Positions 34,178-43,700 of a stretch of 64,000 nucleotides of DNA are shown piece after piece (the first letter of the stretch is position 1; every line of letters begins with the position of its first letter). The notes below the pieces were generated by a model that was given only the letters and a program-made list of their open reading frames with translations, searched no databases and was not told the DNA's origin. A program made the translations under genes and the position numbers. The DNA is taken from positions 682,001-746,000 of the forward strand of contig NZ_JAHZIL010000003.1 of the NCBI RefSeq assembly GCF_019443085.1. Direction: 5' to 3'. The DNA comes from Marinobacter sp. F4218. GTDB taxonomy: Bacteria; Pseudomonadota; Gammaproteobacteria; Pseudomonadales; Oleiphilaceae.

Positions 34178-35671
34178 ATGAAACCTGAACTCCCGAGATT
34201 GCCAGAGCTCAAGCTTGATGTGGACCACCGCATCCCGGCCTCCTGGGATTTCGACACCGGAGTGAGTCTTATACTCCTGGTGCCGGATTCCAATCACAAC
34301 GCCCTGGCCAAAGCCCCCTGGGCCGACTACCTGAAACTGCGCCTCGCCGACTTCCCGGACAGTGCCAACCCGATTCTCATTTCCGGGCCGAGGGGAACCC
34401 GCGCCGCCATTGGCTTCGTGAAGGACGATGTCGGCGGGTTCAAGGCCCTGAGCCAGGCCCGTGAGCTGATCGCACCGCTGATGGCGGAGCGCTCCCGAAA
34501 AATCAATGTCATATCCCTGCTTGATCAGGAACAGGCCGCCTGTGTCATGGCCGAGGCGCTTGTCGCTGCTGCCTACGCGGCCCTGTTCCAGCCGCCGAAA
34601 ATTTCCGGTGACGTTCCCGACCGACTGCCCCTGTCGATCATGAACTTTTTCGGCGGGTTCGAAGCCGCCGATTTCCGGTACGTAAAGGCGACTGCGGAGG
34701 GCAACAACCTGGCTCGCTGGCTGACCGAATTACCGGGCAATTACCTGACACCCGGAATTTACCGGGAGTACGCCGAGGCACTGGCCAAGGTGGAAGGCTG
34801 GGAAGCCCAGTTCTATGACCTCGACCAGCTGGAACGGCTTGAGGCCGGTGCCTTTCTCTCGGTGGTTGAAGCCAGCCCGACCCGGGACGCCGGCATCCTG
34901 CAGTTGCGATACCGCCTGAAGGGCACGGGGGACAACCCCCTTGCACTGGTCGGCAAGGGCATCTGTTTCGATACTGGTGGCAGCAACCTCAAGGTAGGCG
35001 GCGGCATGCTGGGCATGCATGGCGACATGCAGGGCAGCGCCGTGGCACTGGGAACCCTGCTTGCGCTGACCAGGCTCAATTTCTCGCAACCGGTGGACTG
35101 CTGGCTTGCACTGGCCGAGAACCACATAGGCTCACGGGCGGTGAAGTGCAACGACGTAATTACCGCCATCAACGGCAGGACCATCGAGCTGATCAACACC
35201 GACGCCGAGGGCCGCATGGTGCTGGCCGACACCCTGGCTCTGGCCTGCCGGCGCAAACCGCGAACCATTCTGGATTACGCCACCCTGACCGGCGGCGTGG
35301 TCTCGGCGCTGGGACAGCGCATGGCTGGCGCCATCACCAACCGGCGAAGCTGGATCGAGCCCATCATCCAGACCGGTGAGCACTGCGGTGAGCGGGTGTG
35401 GCCATTCCCCTATGAAGATGATTACGACGAAGATCTGAAGTCCAACGTCGCCGATACGCTCCAGTGCCGAACCGAGGGCGCGGGTGACCACATCTACGCG
35501 GCGCGGTTCCTCGGAAAATTCGTGGACAAGGGCATCGACTGGGTGCACGTGGACATGGCCTCGACCGGCAGCCGCAAGGGTGGGCTGGCACACATACCCA
35601 CCGACCTCCAGGGATTCGGCGTACGCTTTGGTGTCGAATGGTTCAGCCGAATAGCCGAGGGGACGGTGTGA
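34178..35671 (+). CDS. M17 leucyl aminopeptidase family protein (PepA/PepB type)
   Basis: A 497-residue M17 metallopeptidase with an N-terminal macro-like domain (about 1-170) and a C-terminal catalytic domain. The signature NTDAEGRMVLAD is intact, and the metal/active lysine loop reads VGKGICFDTGGSNLKVGGGM, where the usual FDSGG is FDTGG. It removes N-terminal residues from peptides using two divalent metals. The start at the ATG before KPELPRLPEL has a TTGGAG site; an in-frame ATG 102 bases upstream has none. It is divergent from the GST gene. Confidence 0.92.
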   Translation: MKPELPRLPELKLDVDHRIPASWDFDTGVSLILLVPDSNHNALAKAPWADYLKLRLADFPDSANPILISGPRGTRAAIGFVKDDVGGFKALSQARELIAPLMAERSRKINVISLLDQEQAACVMAEALVAAAYAALFQPPKISGDVPDRLPLSIMNFFGGFEAADFRYVKATAEGNNLARWLTELPGNYLTPGIYREYAEALAKVEGWEAQFYDLDQLERLEAGAFLSVVEASPTRDAGILQLRYRLKGTGDNPLALVGKGICFDTGGSNLKVGGGMLGMHGDMQGSAVALGTLLALTRLNFSQPVDCWLALAENHIGSRAVKCNDVITAINGRTIELINTDAEGRMVLADTLALACRRKPRTILDYATLTGGVVSALGQRMAGAITNRRSWIEPIIQTGEHCGERVWPFPYEDDYDEDLKSNVADTLQCRTEGAGDHIYAARFLGKFVDKGIDWVHVDMASTGSRKGGLAHIPTDLQGFGVRFGVEWFSRIAEGTV

Positions 35672-35763
35672 CTCCACGGCCGGTCCCGGTCAATTAACGG
35701 TCACATTGCCGGAACACCTGATTTCAGGGGCCTTAAGCCACATGTCCTTGCGTTGCCAACAAA

Positions 35764-35788
35764 GTTATCCACAGTTTTTGTGGGCAAC
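35764..35788 (+). repeat. DnaA-box palindrome, copy B
   Basis: The same 25-bp element as at 33206-33230 but in opposite orientation: TTATCCACA at 35765-35773 and the reversed degenerate box TGTGGGCAA at 35779-35787, preceded by AACAAA. Only the central loop bases differ. It sits between the convergent ends of the M17 peptidase and metallopeptidase genes, 15 bases from the latter's stop. Confidence 0.6.
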
Positions 35789-35802
35789 TTGCGGAGAGTT
35801 TC

Positions 35803-36768
35803 TCAACGTCCGTGAGCCCCGCGGCGAAGCCAGTCGTGCACAAACGCCAGTTTCTTCTGGGCGGTTGCCGACAGCACAAACGGATAGAGATCCGCGAGCC
35901 CCATTGACCGGTTGACGTGGTTGACCCGGATCGCCAGCGAGGCGGCTACGTTGATCAGCTTGGCGGTGTCCGGTTCAGAGTACGGGTCCCAGCGGGCGCT
36001 GGGCAGCTCTGGTGAGGACAGCCCGGACGCAACCGCGCTGTCGGTGATGTCCGTCAGGTGAAGCAGGTGTGCGGCCGTCTCTGCCCAGTCTTCATGGGGA
36101 TGGGCGGACGCATAGGAGGTCAGGTACGACAGCTTCCAGTCCGGCGGAGGGCCTTCATAATAGTGTCGCTGGAGCGCCGCCGGATAGTCCGCGCGCTCAT
36201 CGCCAAAAATATCCCGGAACGCCTGCAGGAAATCTTCTCGCAGACTGAGCCGCCACCACAGCATATGGGAAATCTCGTGACGCATATGGCCAACCATGGT
36301 CCGGTAGGGCTCTTGCAGTGCCTGCCGACGGGTGACTCGCACCACCGGGTCTGCCTCGGCAACACTGATGGTCACCACGCCATTGGCATGGCCCATGGCC
36401 ACGGGCGTCAGCCCCTCGGCAAGCATGTGGAAAACCGGACGCGTGCCAGGGTCCTCGGGCCGAAACCAGTGCCAGCGCCCGAGATTGTCCAGCACCCAAC
36501 GCTTTGCGGCCTCGGTTTCAGCCCAGTTGGGCATAGCATTGGGAATGTTCGGATCCGGTGCCAGTGCTGTCATTGCACAGGAGGCGCAGAAGGCGCCCTC
36601 TTTGGGCGCGATCCAGTTGCAGCCGATGATCTCCCGGTTGGCGCAAAACGGCCGCATTGGCAGAAAAGCCCGCGCCTGGGGATCATAGCCGACGGGCGTC
36701 CCTTCGGCCGTGGCAAGGTTATCGAACCAGAGCGAACCCGAACCTACGGGATTTGAGAATACCAGCAT
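35803..36768 (-). CDS. Zinc-binding metallopeptidase family protein (zincin with N-terminal zinc ribbon)
   Basis: A 321-residue protein. The N-terminus has a zinc-ribbon-like set of cysteines (RPFCANREIIGCNW ... FCASC, residues about 40-65), and the middle carries MRHEISHMLWW, an HExxH zincin motif with a third ligand likely downstream near ERADYP. This is the architecture of the putative zinc-binding metallopeptidase family (DUF2248-like). The protease activity is unproven; it may act on cytoplasmic targets since no signal peptide is present. It converges on the M17 peptidase gene. Confidence 0.87.
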   Translation of the reverse strand: MLVFSNPVGSGSLWFDNLATAEGTPVGYDPQARAFLPMRPFCANREIIGCNWIAPKEGAFCASCAMTALAPDPNIPNAMPNWAETEAAKRWVLDNLGRWHWFRPEDPGTRPVFHMLAEGLTPVAMGHANGVVTISVAEADPVVRVTRRQALQEPYRTMVGHMRHEISHMLWWRLSLREDFLQAFRDIFGDERADYPAALQRHYYEGPPPDWKLSYLTSYASAHPHEDWAETAAHLLHLTDITDSAVASGLSSPELPSARWDPYSEPDTAKLINVAASLAIRVNHVNRSMGLADLYPFVLSATAQKKLAFVHDWLRRGAHGR

Positions 36769-36881
36769 GCTGCCTTACTCCAGATGAGTGGCGCGGTAAG
36801 TGAGCCGGGGCAGATATCTCGCCCCGGACCCTTTTACCGTACAGCCCGCAGGCGAGTCGGTCCAATGGAAACCGTCGTTAT

Positions 36882-39464
36882 TCAGGGATGGCTGCCGGCT
36901 TGTCCCGAGTGTTCGGGTGTTCTCTGAACGTTCCGGTACATCCACGCCAGCCCGAGCAGGGCGAGCCCCAGCCCCATGAAGGCCGCTACCCGCCAGAGAC
37001 CCTGCAAGCCGGCCATGTCGATGAGGAAAATCTTGGCAATGACAATCCCGAGCAGCGCCATACCGGTCTTGTAGAGCAAAGGACTGGCACGCCTCGTTGA
37101 ATGGATGATAGTGGCGATGGCGTACAACATGCCGATGACCGAATAGCTGTAGAGTTCCCCTTCGGACATCCCGAACGCCACGGCCATCTCGCTGCCCTGC
37201 CAGAGCTGACGGATTTCCAGGACCGTGAACTGCAGAAAGCCGGCTGCCGCCACGCACAGAGCCCAGAACCTGGGAACCAGGGCGGGGAAACGGCTGATCA
37301 GGAGCGCCAGTATAACCGGCCCGCCGTAAGCCGGAAGGAGCAGATTGAAGACCGGTGTGTCGCCGATATTGCTGCCACCCCACCAGGGATTCAGCACCGT
37401 AAGCAAGGAGGCATAGCTCAGTCCGGCCAGCGCAAGGAGAATCCGGGCGAACAGGCGGTACAACCAGGCAAGCGATTGGCTGGCGGTGGCGCGAACCATG
37501 TAGGTGACACTGAGAGATCCCCAGAGCAGTGTGTTGATCGCTGCCTCGGTCAGGCTGTATTCGCGGGCAAAGATATCACCGTCGTAGAGCCAGTAACGCA
37601 GCTCGGTACCAAGGAATAACACCAGCAGATGCAGAGTGGCACCTTCAAGCCAGGGACGGATGCTGTGACCTTTTACAGACAATCGCGTGGCGGTCCCGGC
37701 CATCAACGTTGCACCACCGTAGGTCCAGAGAGACCAGTGGACATCGGCCGCATAGCTCTGCAGCCAAGGGTTGAACGTCAGCCGCGCGACCACCAGGGCC
37801 AGCGCCACTTTCAAAAGCAGATAGAGTTCGGGCATCTGGAAACGGCGGGCCAGCCAGGTAAGACTGACGAACTGAACCGAAAGTGCCAGTGTCAAGGAAG
37901 CCTCACGGACGATCATTACCGCCGCCAGGGAATAACTGATGTGTGCCGCCAGAACAGCCCAGACAACGCCACTGCGGAACGATTCGCGGCTTTCCATCTG
38001 CCACGCCAGCACACCGTAAATGGCGCCAACCGACAGCGTCATTACGGCCCAGACTGCCGACGTCTCGTACCCGTGCAGCAACAGCCAGCCCAGCACCAGC
38101 CACACCAGCGGCGACAACAGGGTCAACGAGGCCCAGCGCCGCTGGTCATTATGGCGCACCCACTGCCATAGCCCGGCGCCAACCGTGAGTATCGCCGCAG
38201 CCACGAGGTACGCGAGAAAGCCTCCCTGTTGAAGCTCTGGCACCGGCATCAGATACACCGTGTCCGGGCCCGCGCTGCCCCTGTACACAAGCCAGCCGAC
38301 CGCACTGATCACCACACTGGCCCAGGGCAAATACCAGAACGCGCCACGGCTCTGAGGGATCAACGCCGTTGCCGGCAGGATCAGCAACCAGCTCCAGAAC
38401 ACGGGGCTGGCTTCAGACTGAACAGCAATCGAAAATCCCCAGGCAAGCAACAACGGCAGGAAGGCCTGCCATAGCCTGTGTTCCTCGACCTGATGATTGG
38501 CCCGCAAGCTCGCGAAGGCCACAACCAACCCCGCCAGATACCAGGGTATCGAGGCCCCGACGGGCTCCGCGGAGCCTCCGAGCAACCACCACAACATCGC
38601 CCCGGCCAGGGTGGCGTACCACAGCCAGTCGCGAAATACGTACCGCATCAATAACAGCGAGCTCAGGGTGATCAGGAAACTGTACGACAGCACAAAGGCG
38701 ACACTGCCCTCATCACCACCGATCAGCAGCGGCACCAGATAAGCACCACTCAATCCCATAATTGCCAGCAACGGGCCATGCACCAGAGCCAGCGCCATGG
38801 TCACCAGGGACACGAACGCCAGCCCGACCAGGCCGGTCATGGCACTGATAAATCCGAAATGATGCACGCCTGCGAGTAAGGCCGCGTAGAGGGTGATACT
38901 GCCGCCGCCGGCCAGCGCGGCGAACACCTGGTCCGTACCCATGTGCCGACGCCTGAGGACTTCCGCGCCAAGGTGCAGGGCAAGGCCACTGATCAGGGCG
39001 AGCACCAGCTGCTGCAGCGGACCGATCAGGCCGGCATTGATGGAATGGCTGACCATGAAAATACCGGCAAGCGCGACACTGAGACCGCCCAGCCAGACCA
39101 TCCAGTTATCCTTGAGGGCCTGCACCAGGGGTGAGGGTGTCCGGGGTTCCGACCATTGCTCGGCGTCACGTCCGGGGGCAGCAGGTTCGAAAGCAGGTGC
39201 TTGTGGTGCGGCTTCGGAGGTTTCCGGCTCATCCAGGCTCAACGCCGGCGCCTGCCCGGGTTGTTCACCGGCCTGATCCCTGAGGCGGGCGACCTCCTGA
39301 CGAAGCTCAAACAGCTCTTTTGCCAGTGAATCCAGGCGAGAGGCCTGTTCACGGCGCTGACGAAATGCCAGGACACCAAGAAGGGAGCCGACGGGGACCA
39401 GAATCAGAACACCAACCGTTAACAGGATTAATACGACTTCCAAGCCCCACTCTCCCTCTGACAA
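36882..39464 (-). CDS. DUF2339 polytopic membrane protein
   Basis: An 860-residue protein: one N-terminal membrane helix (about 8-32), a short coiled coil (LAKELFELRQEVARLRDQ, 47-64), a disordered acidic linker to 110, then more than 20 predicted transmembrane helices to the C-terminus. This matches the DUF2339 family, whose function is not established; some members affect envelope or virulence phenotypes. It begins 10 bases after the DUF2750 gene on the same strand, so the pair is co-transcribed. Confidence 0.9.
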   Translation of the reverse strand: MSEGEWGLEVVLILLTVGVLILVPVGSLLGVLAFRQRREQASRLDSLAKELFELRQEVARLRDQAGEQPGQAPALSLDEPETSEAAPQAPAFEPAAPGRDAEQWSEPRTPSPLVQALKDNWMVWLGGLSVALAGIFMVSHSINAGLIGPLQQLVLALISGLALHLGAEVLRRRHMGTDQVFAALAGGGSITLYAALLAGVHHFGFISAMTGLVGLAFVSLVTMALALVHGPLLAIMGLSGAYLVPLLIGGDEGSVAFVLSYSFLITLSSLLLMRYVFRDWLWYATLAGAMLWWLLGGSAEPVGASIPWYLAGLVVAFASLRANHQVEEHRLWQAFLPLLLAWGFSIAVQSEASPVFWSWLLILPATALIPQSRGAFWYLPWASVVISAVGWLVYRGSAGPDTVYLMPVPELQQGGFLAYLVAAAILTVGAGLWQWVRHNDQRRWASLTLLSPLVWLVLGWLLLHGYETSAVWAVMTLSVGAIYGVLAWQMESRESFRSGVVWAVLAAHISYSLAAVMIVREASLTLALSVQFVSLTWLARRFQMPELYLLLKVALALVVARLTFNPWLQSYAADVHWSLWTYGGATLMAGTATRLSVKGHSIRPWLEGATLHLLVLFLGTELRYWLYDGDIFAREYSLTEAAINTLLWGSLSVTYMVRATASQSLAWLYRLFARILLALAGLSYASLLTVLNPWWGGSNIGDTPVFNLLLPAYGGPVILALLISRFPALVPRFWALCVAAAGFLQFTVLEIRQLWQGSEMAVAFGMSEGELYSYSVIGMLYAIATIIHSTRRASPLLYKTGMALLGIVIAKIFLIDMAGLQGLWRVAAFMGLGLALLGLAWMYRNVQRTPEHSGQAGSHP

Positions 39465-39474
39465 CCAGGCCGCT

Positions 39475-39858
39475 TCAGAAACCCGACAGTTCTTCTTGCA
39501 GGTCGCGCTTCAGTTCTTCCGGCTCGGTTATCCAAAGGGTACCGTCAGCGCCCGGGAACACGCCGATGTCCAGGCCATCACGAGTCAGGCCTGGCACCCA
39601 CTTCTTGAAGAAATCCGGCAGGGAAATGCTTTTCGGCGAGAGCTCGTCCGAGCCGGTTGCATAATGGGCCGCAAAGGCGGAGCTCGGCCAGACCGGCAAG
39701 TGCGACACGCCCTCGTCTTCCGAGACAATCTTCAGAAAACGGTTCTCGGCGTTGACCAGAATCCAGATCTCGCGCTCTTCGAGCACTTCACTCAGAAAGT
39801 AGTCATACCGTTCTTCACCGGTCAGTTCGAGTACTTCATTTAACGGATCACTGCTCAT
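39475..39858 (-). CDS. DUF2750 family protein
   Basis: A 127-residue acidic protein of the DUF2750 family: RYDYFLSEVLEEREIWILVN, LPVWPSSAFAAHYA and a C-terminal segment resembling KWVPGLTRDGLDIGVFPG are characteristic. No signal peptide or membrane helix. The function is not known. It is immediately upstream of the DUF2339 gene, suggesting a soluble partner for the membrane protein or simple co-expression. Confidence 0.85.
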   Translation of the reverse strand: MSSDPLNEVLELTGEERYDYFLSEVLEEREIWILVNAENRFLKIVSEDEGVSHLPVWPSSAFAAHYATGSDELSPKSISLPDFFKKWVPGLTRDGLDIGVFPGADGTLWITEPEELKRDLQEELSGF

Positions 39859-39941
39859 TTCTCTCGACTACTCCCCTGCATAACTGTCTAAGTCTCTCGG
39901 CCAGGAGACTAGCACGAATTGCTCCGAAACATCCGTTCCCG

Positions 39942-40397
39942 TTACAGCCCGAGGTGCTGGATAATCGCCTCGGGATCGTGGCGCACCAGGTCTTTGTCAA
40001 CTGACTTGACCACCGCCGCAAGGCAGTCCTTGCTTAAATGGTGCCGCAACGCCCCGAGAAAATTGGGTGGGGCCATGAGTACCAGCTTCTCGAAACGTCC
40101 CTCCTGCCGGGCCTTCTCCAATTGCTCGCTGAGGTCGCGGGCAAATCGCTCCTCCTCCGGATCGTCCGACTTTTCACGATCATAACTCTGAGACGCGCCG
40201 ACACCACCATGGTCGCTCCCGGGCCGGTCGGAATAGCGTTCCGAATCCCTGAGGCGGCCTGCCGGGTGCTCTCTGGTCATCACTTCCTCGAGAGCCTTAA
40301 CAGGCGTCGTCGCCTCGAACAACCTAGCCTGTGCATTATCCGCCACCAGAACATAAAGCCGTTTCTGGGCCAGCGGGTCTTCGCTGTCTTTGCTCAT
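39942..40397 (-). CDS. Host attachment family protein
   Basis: A 151-residue protein with the Host_attach pattern: YVLVADNAQARLFEATT near the N-terminus, a disordered polar linker (about 50-85), and a C-terminal ERFARDLSEQLEKARQEG plus LVLMAPPNFLGALRHHLS. The name comes from Agrobacterium genes needed for plant attachment; the fold resembles ribosome-associated eRF1-domain proteins, so a translation or stress role is possible. The chosen ATG has a GGAGGGG site; a longer frame begins 30 bases upstream. Confidence 0.87.
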   Translation of the reverse strand: MSKDSEDPLAQKRLYVLVADNAQARLFEATTPVKALEEVMTREHPAGRLRDSERYSDRPGSDHGGVGASQSYDREKSDDPEEERFARDLSEQLEKARQEGRFEKLVLMAPPNFLGALRHHLSKDCLAAVVKSVDKDLVRHDPEAIIQHLGL

Positions 40398-40574
40398 GCC
40401 AGTCCCCTCCATGCGTTTGTCCCCCATAGATCACGATAGCACTCCACCCGAGGGCGTCAAAACGACTTCGGTGACAGCCGGACAAACGGCGACAGCGTTA
40501 CAATTCCGTGATGACTGTCTTGCGTCTTCAAGCGATACTGAAATGAGTTGATCAATGGTGAAAGGAGTCAAACC

Positions 40575-41273
40575 ATGAAACGTTTAATCCTCTCTCTGGC
40601 GTTCGCTGCGTTCCCTTTTCCGGCACTGGCCGCAGAATTCGATGTGGAAATCCACAACCCGACCCGGGGTCTGTATTTCACGCCCCTTCTTGTGGCCGCC
40701 CATGCAGAGTCCGTTACCCTGTTTGAGTCTGGTGAGGCCGCGTCCAGTAACCTGCGGGCGATGGCCGAAGTCGGTGATCTCTCCGGACTGACCAACTTCC
40801 TCAATGCCGCCGGTGCCAACATTGCCGAGAATCCGGCCAGTGGGCTGCTGGCACCGGGCGAAAGTACCGTCACCACGATCAATACCGGAAGCGCAGTGGC
40901 AAACACCCAGCTATCGGTGGTCGCCATGCTGCTGCCGACCAACGATGGTTTCCTGGCGCTCAATAGCCTGACAGTTCCAACGGAACCGGGCACCTATACC
41001 TACACCCTTGATGCCTACGATGCCGGAACCGAGGCCAACAATGAGCTGCGTGGCAGCGAATCCGTCGGTCAGCCAGGTATGCCCGTGCCGGCCGAGCTGG
41101 ATTCCGAACTGGGAACCAACGGTACCGGAGCGGCGAGCACCGTCGAGGGCTACGTCCACATTCATCGTGGCAATCTGGGCGATACCAACCTCAGCGGCGG
41201 CCCCAGCGATATTGTCAGTACGCTGCACCGGTGGTTGAACCCGGTGGCTCTCGTCACCGTGACCGTAAAATAA
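40575..41273 (+). CDS. Secreted spondin-domain protein
   Basis: A 232-residue secreted protein with a signal peptide (LSLAFAAFPFPALAA, cleavage near residue 19). The mature part is a single spondin-N-like beta-sandwich: FDVEIHNPTRGLYFTPLLVA opens the domain, and TLDAYDAGTEANNEL and a final HRWLNPVALVTV close it. Eukaryotic spondin domains bind calcium and lipids; bacterial versions are uncharacterised. An AGGAG site precedes the ATG. It is followed 14 bases later by a paralogous lipoprotein gene. Confidence 0.85.
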   Translation: MKRLILSLAFAAFPFPALAAEFDVEIHNPTRGLYFTPLLVAAHAESVTLFESGEAASSNLRAMAEVGDLSGLTNFLNAAGANIAENPASGLLAPGESTVTTINTGSAVANTQLSVVAMLLPTNDGFLALNSLTVPTEPGTYTYTLDAYDAGTEANNELRGSESVGQPGMPVPAELDSELGTNGTGAASTVEGYVHIHRGNLGDTNLSGGPSDIVSTLHRWLNPVALVTVTVK

Positions 41274-41287
41274 CCCGGAGGTGCGTC

Positions 41288-42013
41288 ATGGTATTTCCCA
41301 GGTACATGCTTTTGGTACTGCCATTGGCTGCGCTGGTGGCCGGGTGCGGCTCGGACAATGACGACAATGATCCGCTCACCGGTGCGCGCAGTTTTCGTTA
41401 TCAGGTGACCATCACCAATCTGTCCGCGGGACAACCGTTTTCGCCTGCGGCCGTGGTTATCCATCGCTCCCAATGGCAGGCCTTTACCCTGGGCAACGGC
41501 GCCTCGGTGGAGCTGGAACGACTGGCCGAAAGCGGCGACAACGAAGCGTTTCTTGCGGAGGCGGGGGCAGATGCCAGTGTTCTGGCTACTGAAACCGGTA
41601 TGGGGTTGATTCTTCCCGGCGCTACGGCTGAAATCCCGGCGTCGGCCTCGGGCAGCTCCGACAGCGGCTTTTTATTGACCTGGATGTCCATGCCTGTGAA
41701 CACCAATGACGGCCTGGTGGGGATTCGCGGTATCGACCTCAGTGAGTTGTCGACCGGGGACACCAGAACCTACCTTGCCATCACCTACGATGCGGGTACC
41801 GAGGCCAACAGCGAATCCGCCGATACCGTGCCCGGCCCGGCCGCCAGCGGGCTAGCCGAAGGCTTCAACGCGGCCCGGGACGATATCCGCGATGCCGTCT
41901 ATATTCACCCTGGCGTGGTCACCCTGGACGATGGGCTCGATACGTCCACGCTGGAAGGCATTCAGCGCTGGCACAATCCTATCGCCCGCGTGCGGATCGA
42001 GCGAGTTCAATAG
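41288..42013 (+). CDS. Spondin-domain lipoprotein
   Basis: A 241-residue lipoprotein: signal MVFPRYMLLVLPLAALVAGC with lipobox LVAGC and the lipidated cysteine at residue 20, then an Asp-rich linker (SDNDDND) and a spondin-like domain. It shares DAGTEANSE and QRWHNPIARVRI with the neighbouring secreted protein, so the two arose by tandem duplication. Asp at +2 is absent (Ser follows Gly), so outer-membrane sorting is plausible. A CGGAGG site precedes the ATG. It converges on the 431-residue lipoprotein gene, 3 bases away. Confidence 0.87.
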   Translation: MVFPRYMLLVLPLAALVAGCGSDNDDNDPLTGARSFRYQVTITNLSAGQPFSPAAVVIHRSQWQAFTLGNGASVELERLAESGDNEAFLAEAGADASVLATETGMGLILPGATAEIPASASGSSDSGFLLTWMSMPVNTNDGLVGIRGIDLSELSTGDTRTYLAITYDAGTEANSESADTVPGPAASGLAEGFNAARDDIRDAVYIHPGVVTLDDGLDTSTLEGIQRWHNPIARVRIERVQ

Positions 42014-42016
42014 TCG

Positions 42017-43312
42017 TCAGATCTGTTTGCTGACCATCTCGGACAGGGTGCTTCGATTGCCGTCGGTATCGAGGGTTCGCATGGCGAAATACCAGGTGCC
42101 CTCGGTCAGGTTGTCGACCAGCAGTTGATCGACTGAGGCATCACCAATGGCAATCGAGTGGTCCAGCGCGTCGGCCGCCTTACCGTAGACGACTTCGAAG
42201 CCGGCGATTTCACCCATGCTGAGGCTCTCTCCGTTTTCCCGGATCAACGGCGCTGTCCAGCTGAGCAAAGCAGCGTCAGCAGGTATGGACGGCTCCGGCG
42301 CGGGCTCGGTGGTCGGAGGCTCAGTTGTGTCAGCAACGCTGGTATCAGACCCCTCGTAAACATCCGCTATGGTTTTAAACCGCTGGACATTGCGGTACTC
42401 CACGATCACCAGCTTCTGACTGATAATACTCGACTCGGTGGTCAACTGAAGCTCCGATGCCTGGGCAGCAGACGCAGCAACGATATCCGCCAGCGCCAGG
42501 CTGCTGCCATCACCGGTAATATCGAGCCGGCCACTGGCAACGATTTGCGACGACATGTTGTTCAGGACATCGGAGATGCTCTGCCACTGGGCGTTGTCGT
42601 TAACCAGCGCCAGGAACGCCGCATTGGTGATCGCCACCTGGAGCGCATCCGCCGATACCTCACCCAGCTCATCAAGCCGTGTCAGATCGGGTGGTACCAG
42701 ACTCAGCGCACCCGCCGACAGCCCGAACCAGGCCTCCACGTTCTGGTAGGCCTCTGCCAGCGCCGCGGGCGACAAGCCCTGATCACTGCGTTCAGCCAAC
42801 GCCACTGCCAGATGGGTCAGCGGGGTCAGGTGTACTGTTTCCGTGACAAGGTCCCCCGCGCCGCGCAGAACAAACTCACTGTTCAGTTCCAGCGTCTCGC
42901 CGAATGGAACCTGGCCGCCACTTACTCGATCACAACCCGGGACGACATCGCATACCATCCGGGTATTGCCATCTGCCCGCAGCTCTACCAGGGCCCAGCC
43001 ATCCGCCTTGCCTCGCAAGTGCAGCTCGTAACTGCCATCGTCGGCGGTCCGAACGGGTTTGGCTGCCAGACGGTCAGGCAGGTAATAGCCCGATTTGTCT
43101 TCCAGCAAACGGTTCGCCGTTACTACCCCCTGCTGTATGACCCCCTTTATCGCGGCACCTGCAACCTGCGCGGCGGGCTCGTTAGTGCCCGAAGATTGTG
43201 CCTCGGTGACACTGTTATTGTCCGAAGCATCGAGACCACACCCCGAGAGAAAAGCCGCCATCGGTACCAGCAGCGCACCTTGCTTAAACAGTTTTTTGCC
43301 GAGCTTTGACAT
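42017..43312 (-). CDS. Large lipoprotein with C-terminal fibronectin-III-like domain
   Basis: A 431-residue lipoprotein: LVPMAAFLSGC gives lipobox LSGC with the lipidated cysteine near residue 25. The central region (about 60-330) is unassigned and moderately acidic, with a carboxypeptidase-regulatory-like strand pattern early (GAAIKGVIQQGVV ... DDGSYELHLRG). The last 85 residues resemble a fibronectin type III repeat (LLSWTAPLIRENGESL ... LTEGTWYFAMRTLDTDGNRS). The start is uncertain because no good ribosome binding site is seen. It may anchor or bind surface polymers; this is inference. Confidence 0.75.
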   Translation of the reverse strand: MSKLGKKLFKQGALLVPMAAFLSGCGLDASDNNSVTEAQSSGTNEPAAQVAGAAIKGVIQQGVVTANRLLEDKSGYYLPDRLAAKPVRTADDGSYELHLRGKADGWALVELRADGNTRMVCDVVPGCDRVSGGQVPFGETLELNSEFVLRGAGDLVTETVHLTPLTHLAVALAERSDQGLSPAALAEAYQNVEAWFGLSAGALSLVPPDLTRLDELGEVSADALQVAITNAAFLALVNDNAQWQSISDVLNNMSSQIVASGRLDITGDGSSLALADIVAASAAQASELQLTTESSIISQKLVIVEYRNVQRFKTIADVYEGSDTSVADTTEPPTTEPAPEPSIPADAALLSWTAPLIRENGESLSMGEIAGFEVVYGKAADALDHSIAIGDASVDQLLVDNLTEGTWYFAMRTLDTDGNRSTLSEMVSKQI

Positions 43313-43700
43313 AATTTTGCACCAGAATATTGACATCTGACACAAATTGTAGCGCACGCTCGGCATTCTTTTGAGATCTGACTCCTGTTTTGACGGCAAT
43401 TTTCGTCAGAAAAATGTCACTTACAGTCGAAAACACGATGTCATGGAATGTAACGTCAAAAACAGCGACAAGTTCAGCAGTAACTGACTGTCTTGAAGGG
43501 AAAAAAGCATAAAGAGACACTGTCAGTCGGGATTCGGGCCAAGGGCCTGATGGAATCCCGGTTTACAAATTAAAACAGCCGAATCCGCATCCAAACCCCG
43601 TTCGACAACGAGATTCCGACCGTTTTGACGAATGTCCGACTGGGCATTGCGGACTAAACTGAATATTCGCACCCTGCCGACCGATTGGATAACCGCAGTC
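43313..43700. other. Gene-free region between lipoprotein and transporter genes
   Basis: A 388-base stretch without a convincing gene. It should hold promoters for the divergent flanking genes. It is more AT-rich than its surroundings and contains a short inverted repeat TGACG/CGTCA at 43391-43408. A 78-codon minus-strand frame (43284-43520) has no family match and no ribosome binding site. Confidence 0.5.

Noticed and set aside
42158-43309. 383-codon frame antisense to the large lipoprotein
   Set aside because: The minus strand has a lipobox and domain features; this frame is a composition artefact.
43284-43520. 78-codon minus-strand frame in the gap after the lipoprotein
   Set aside because: It overlaps the lipoprotein start, has no ribosome binding site and no family pattern.
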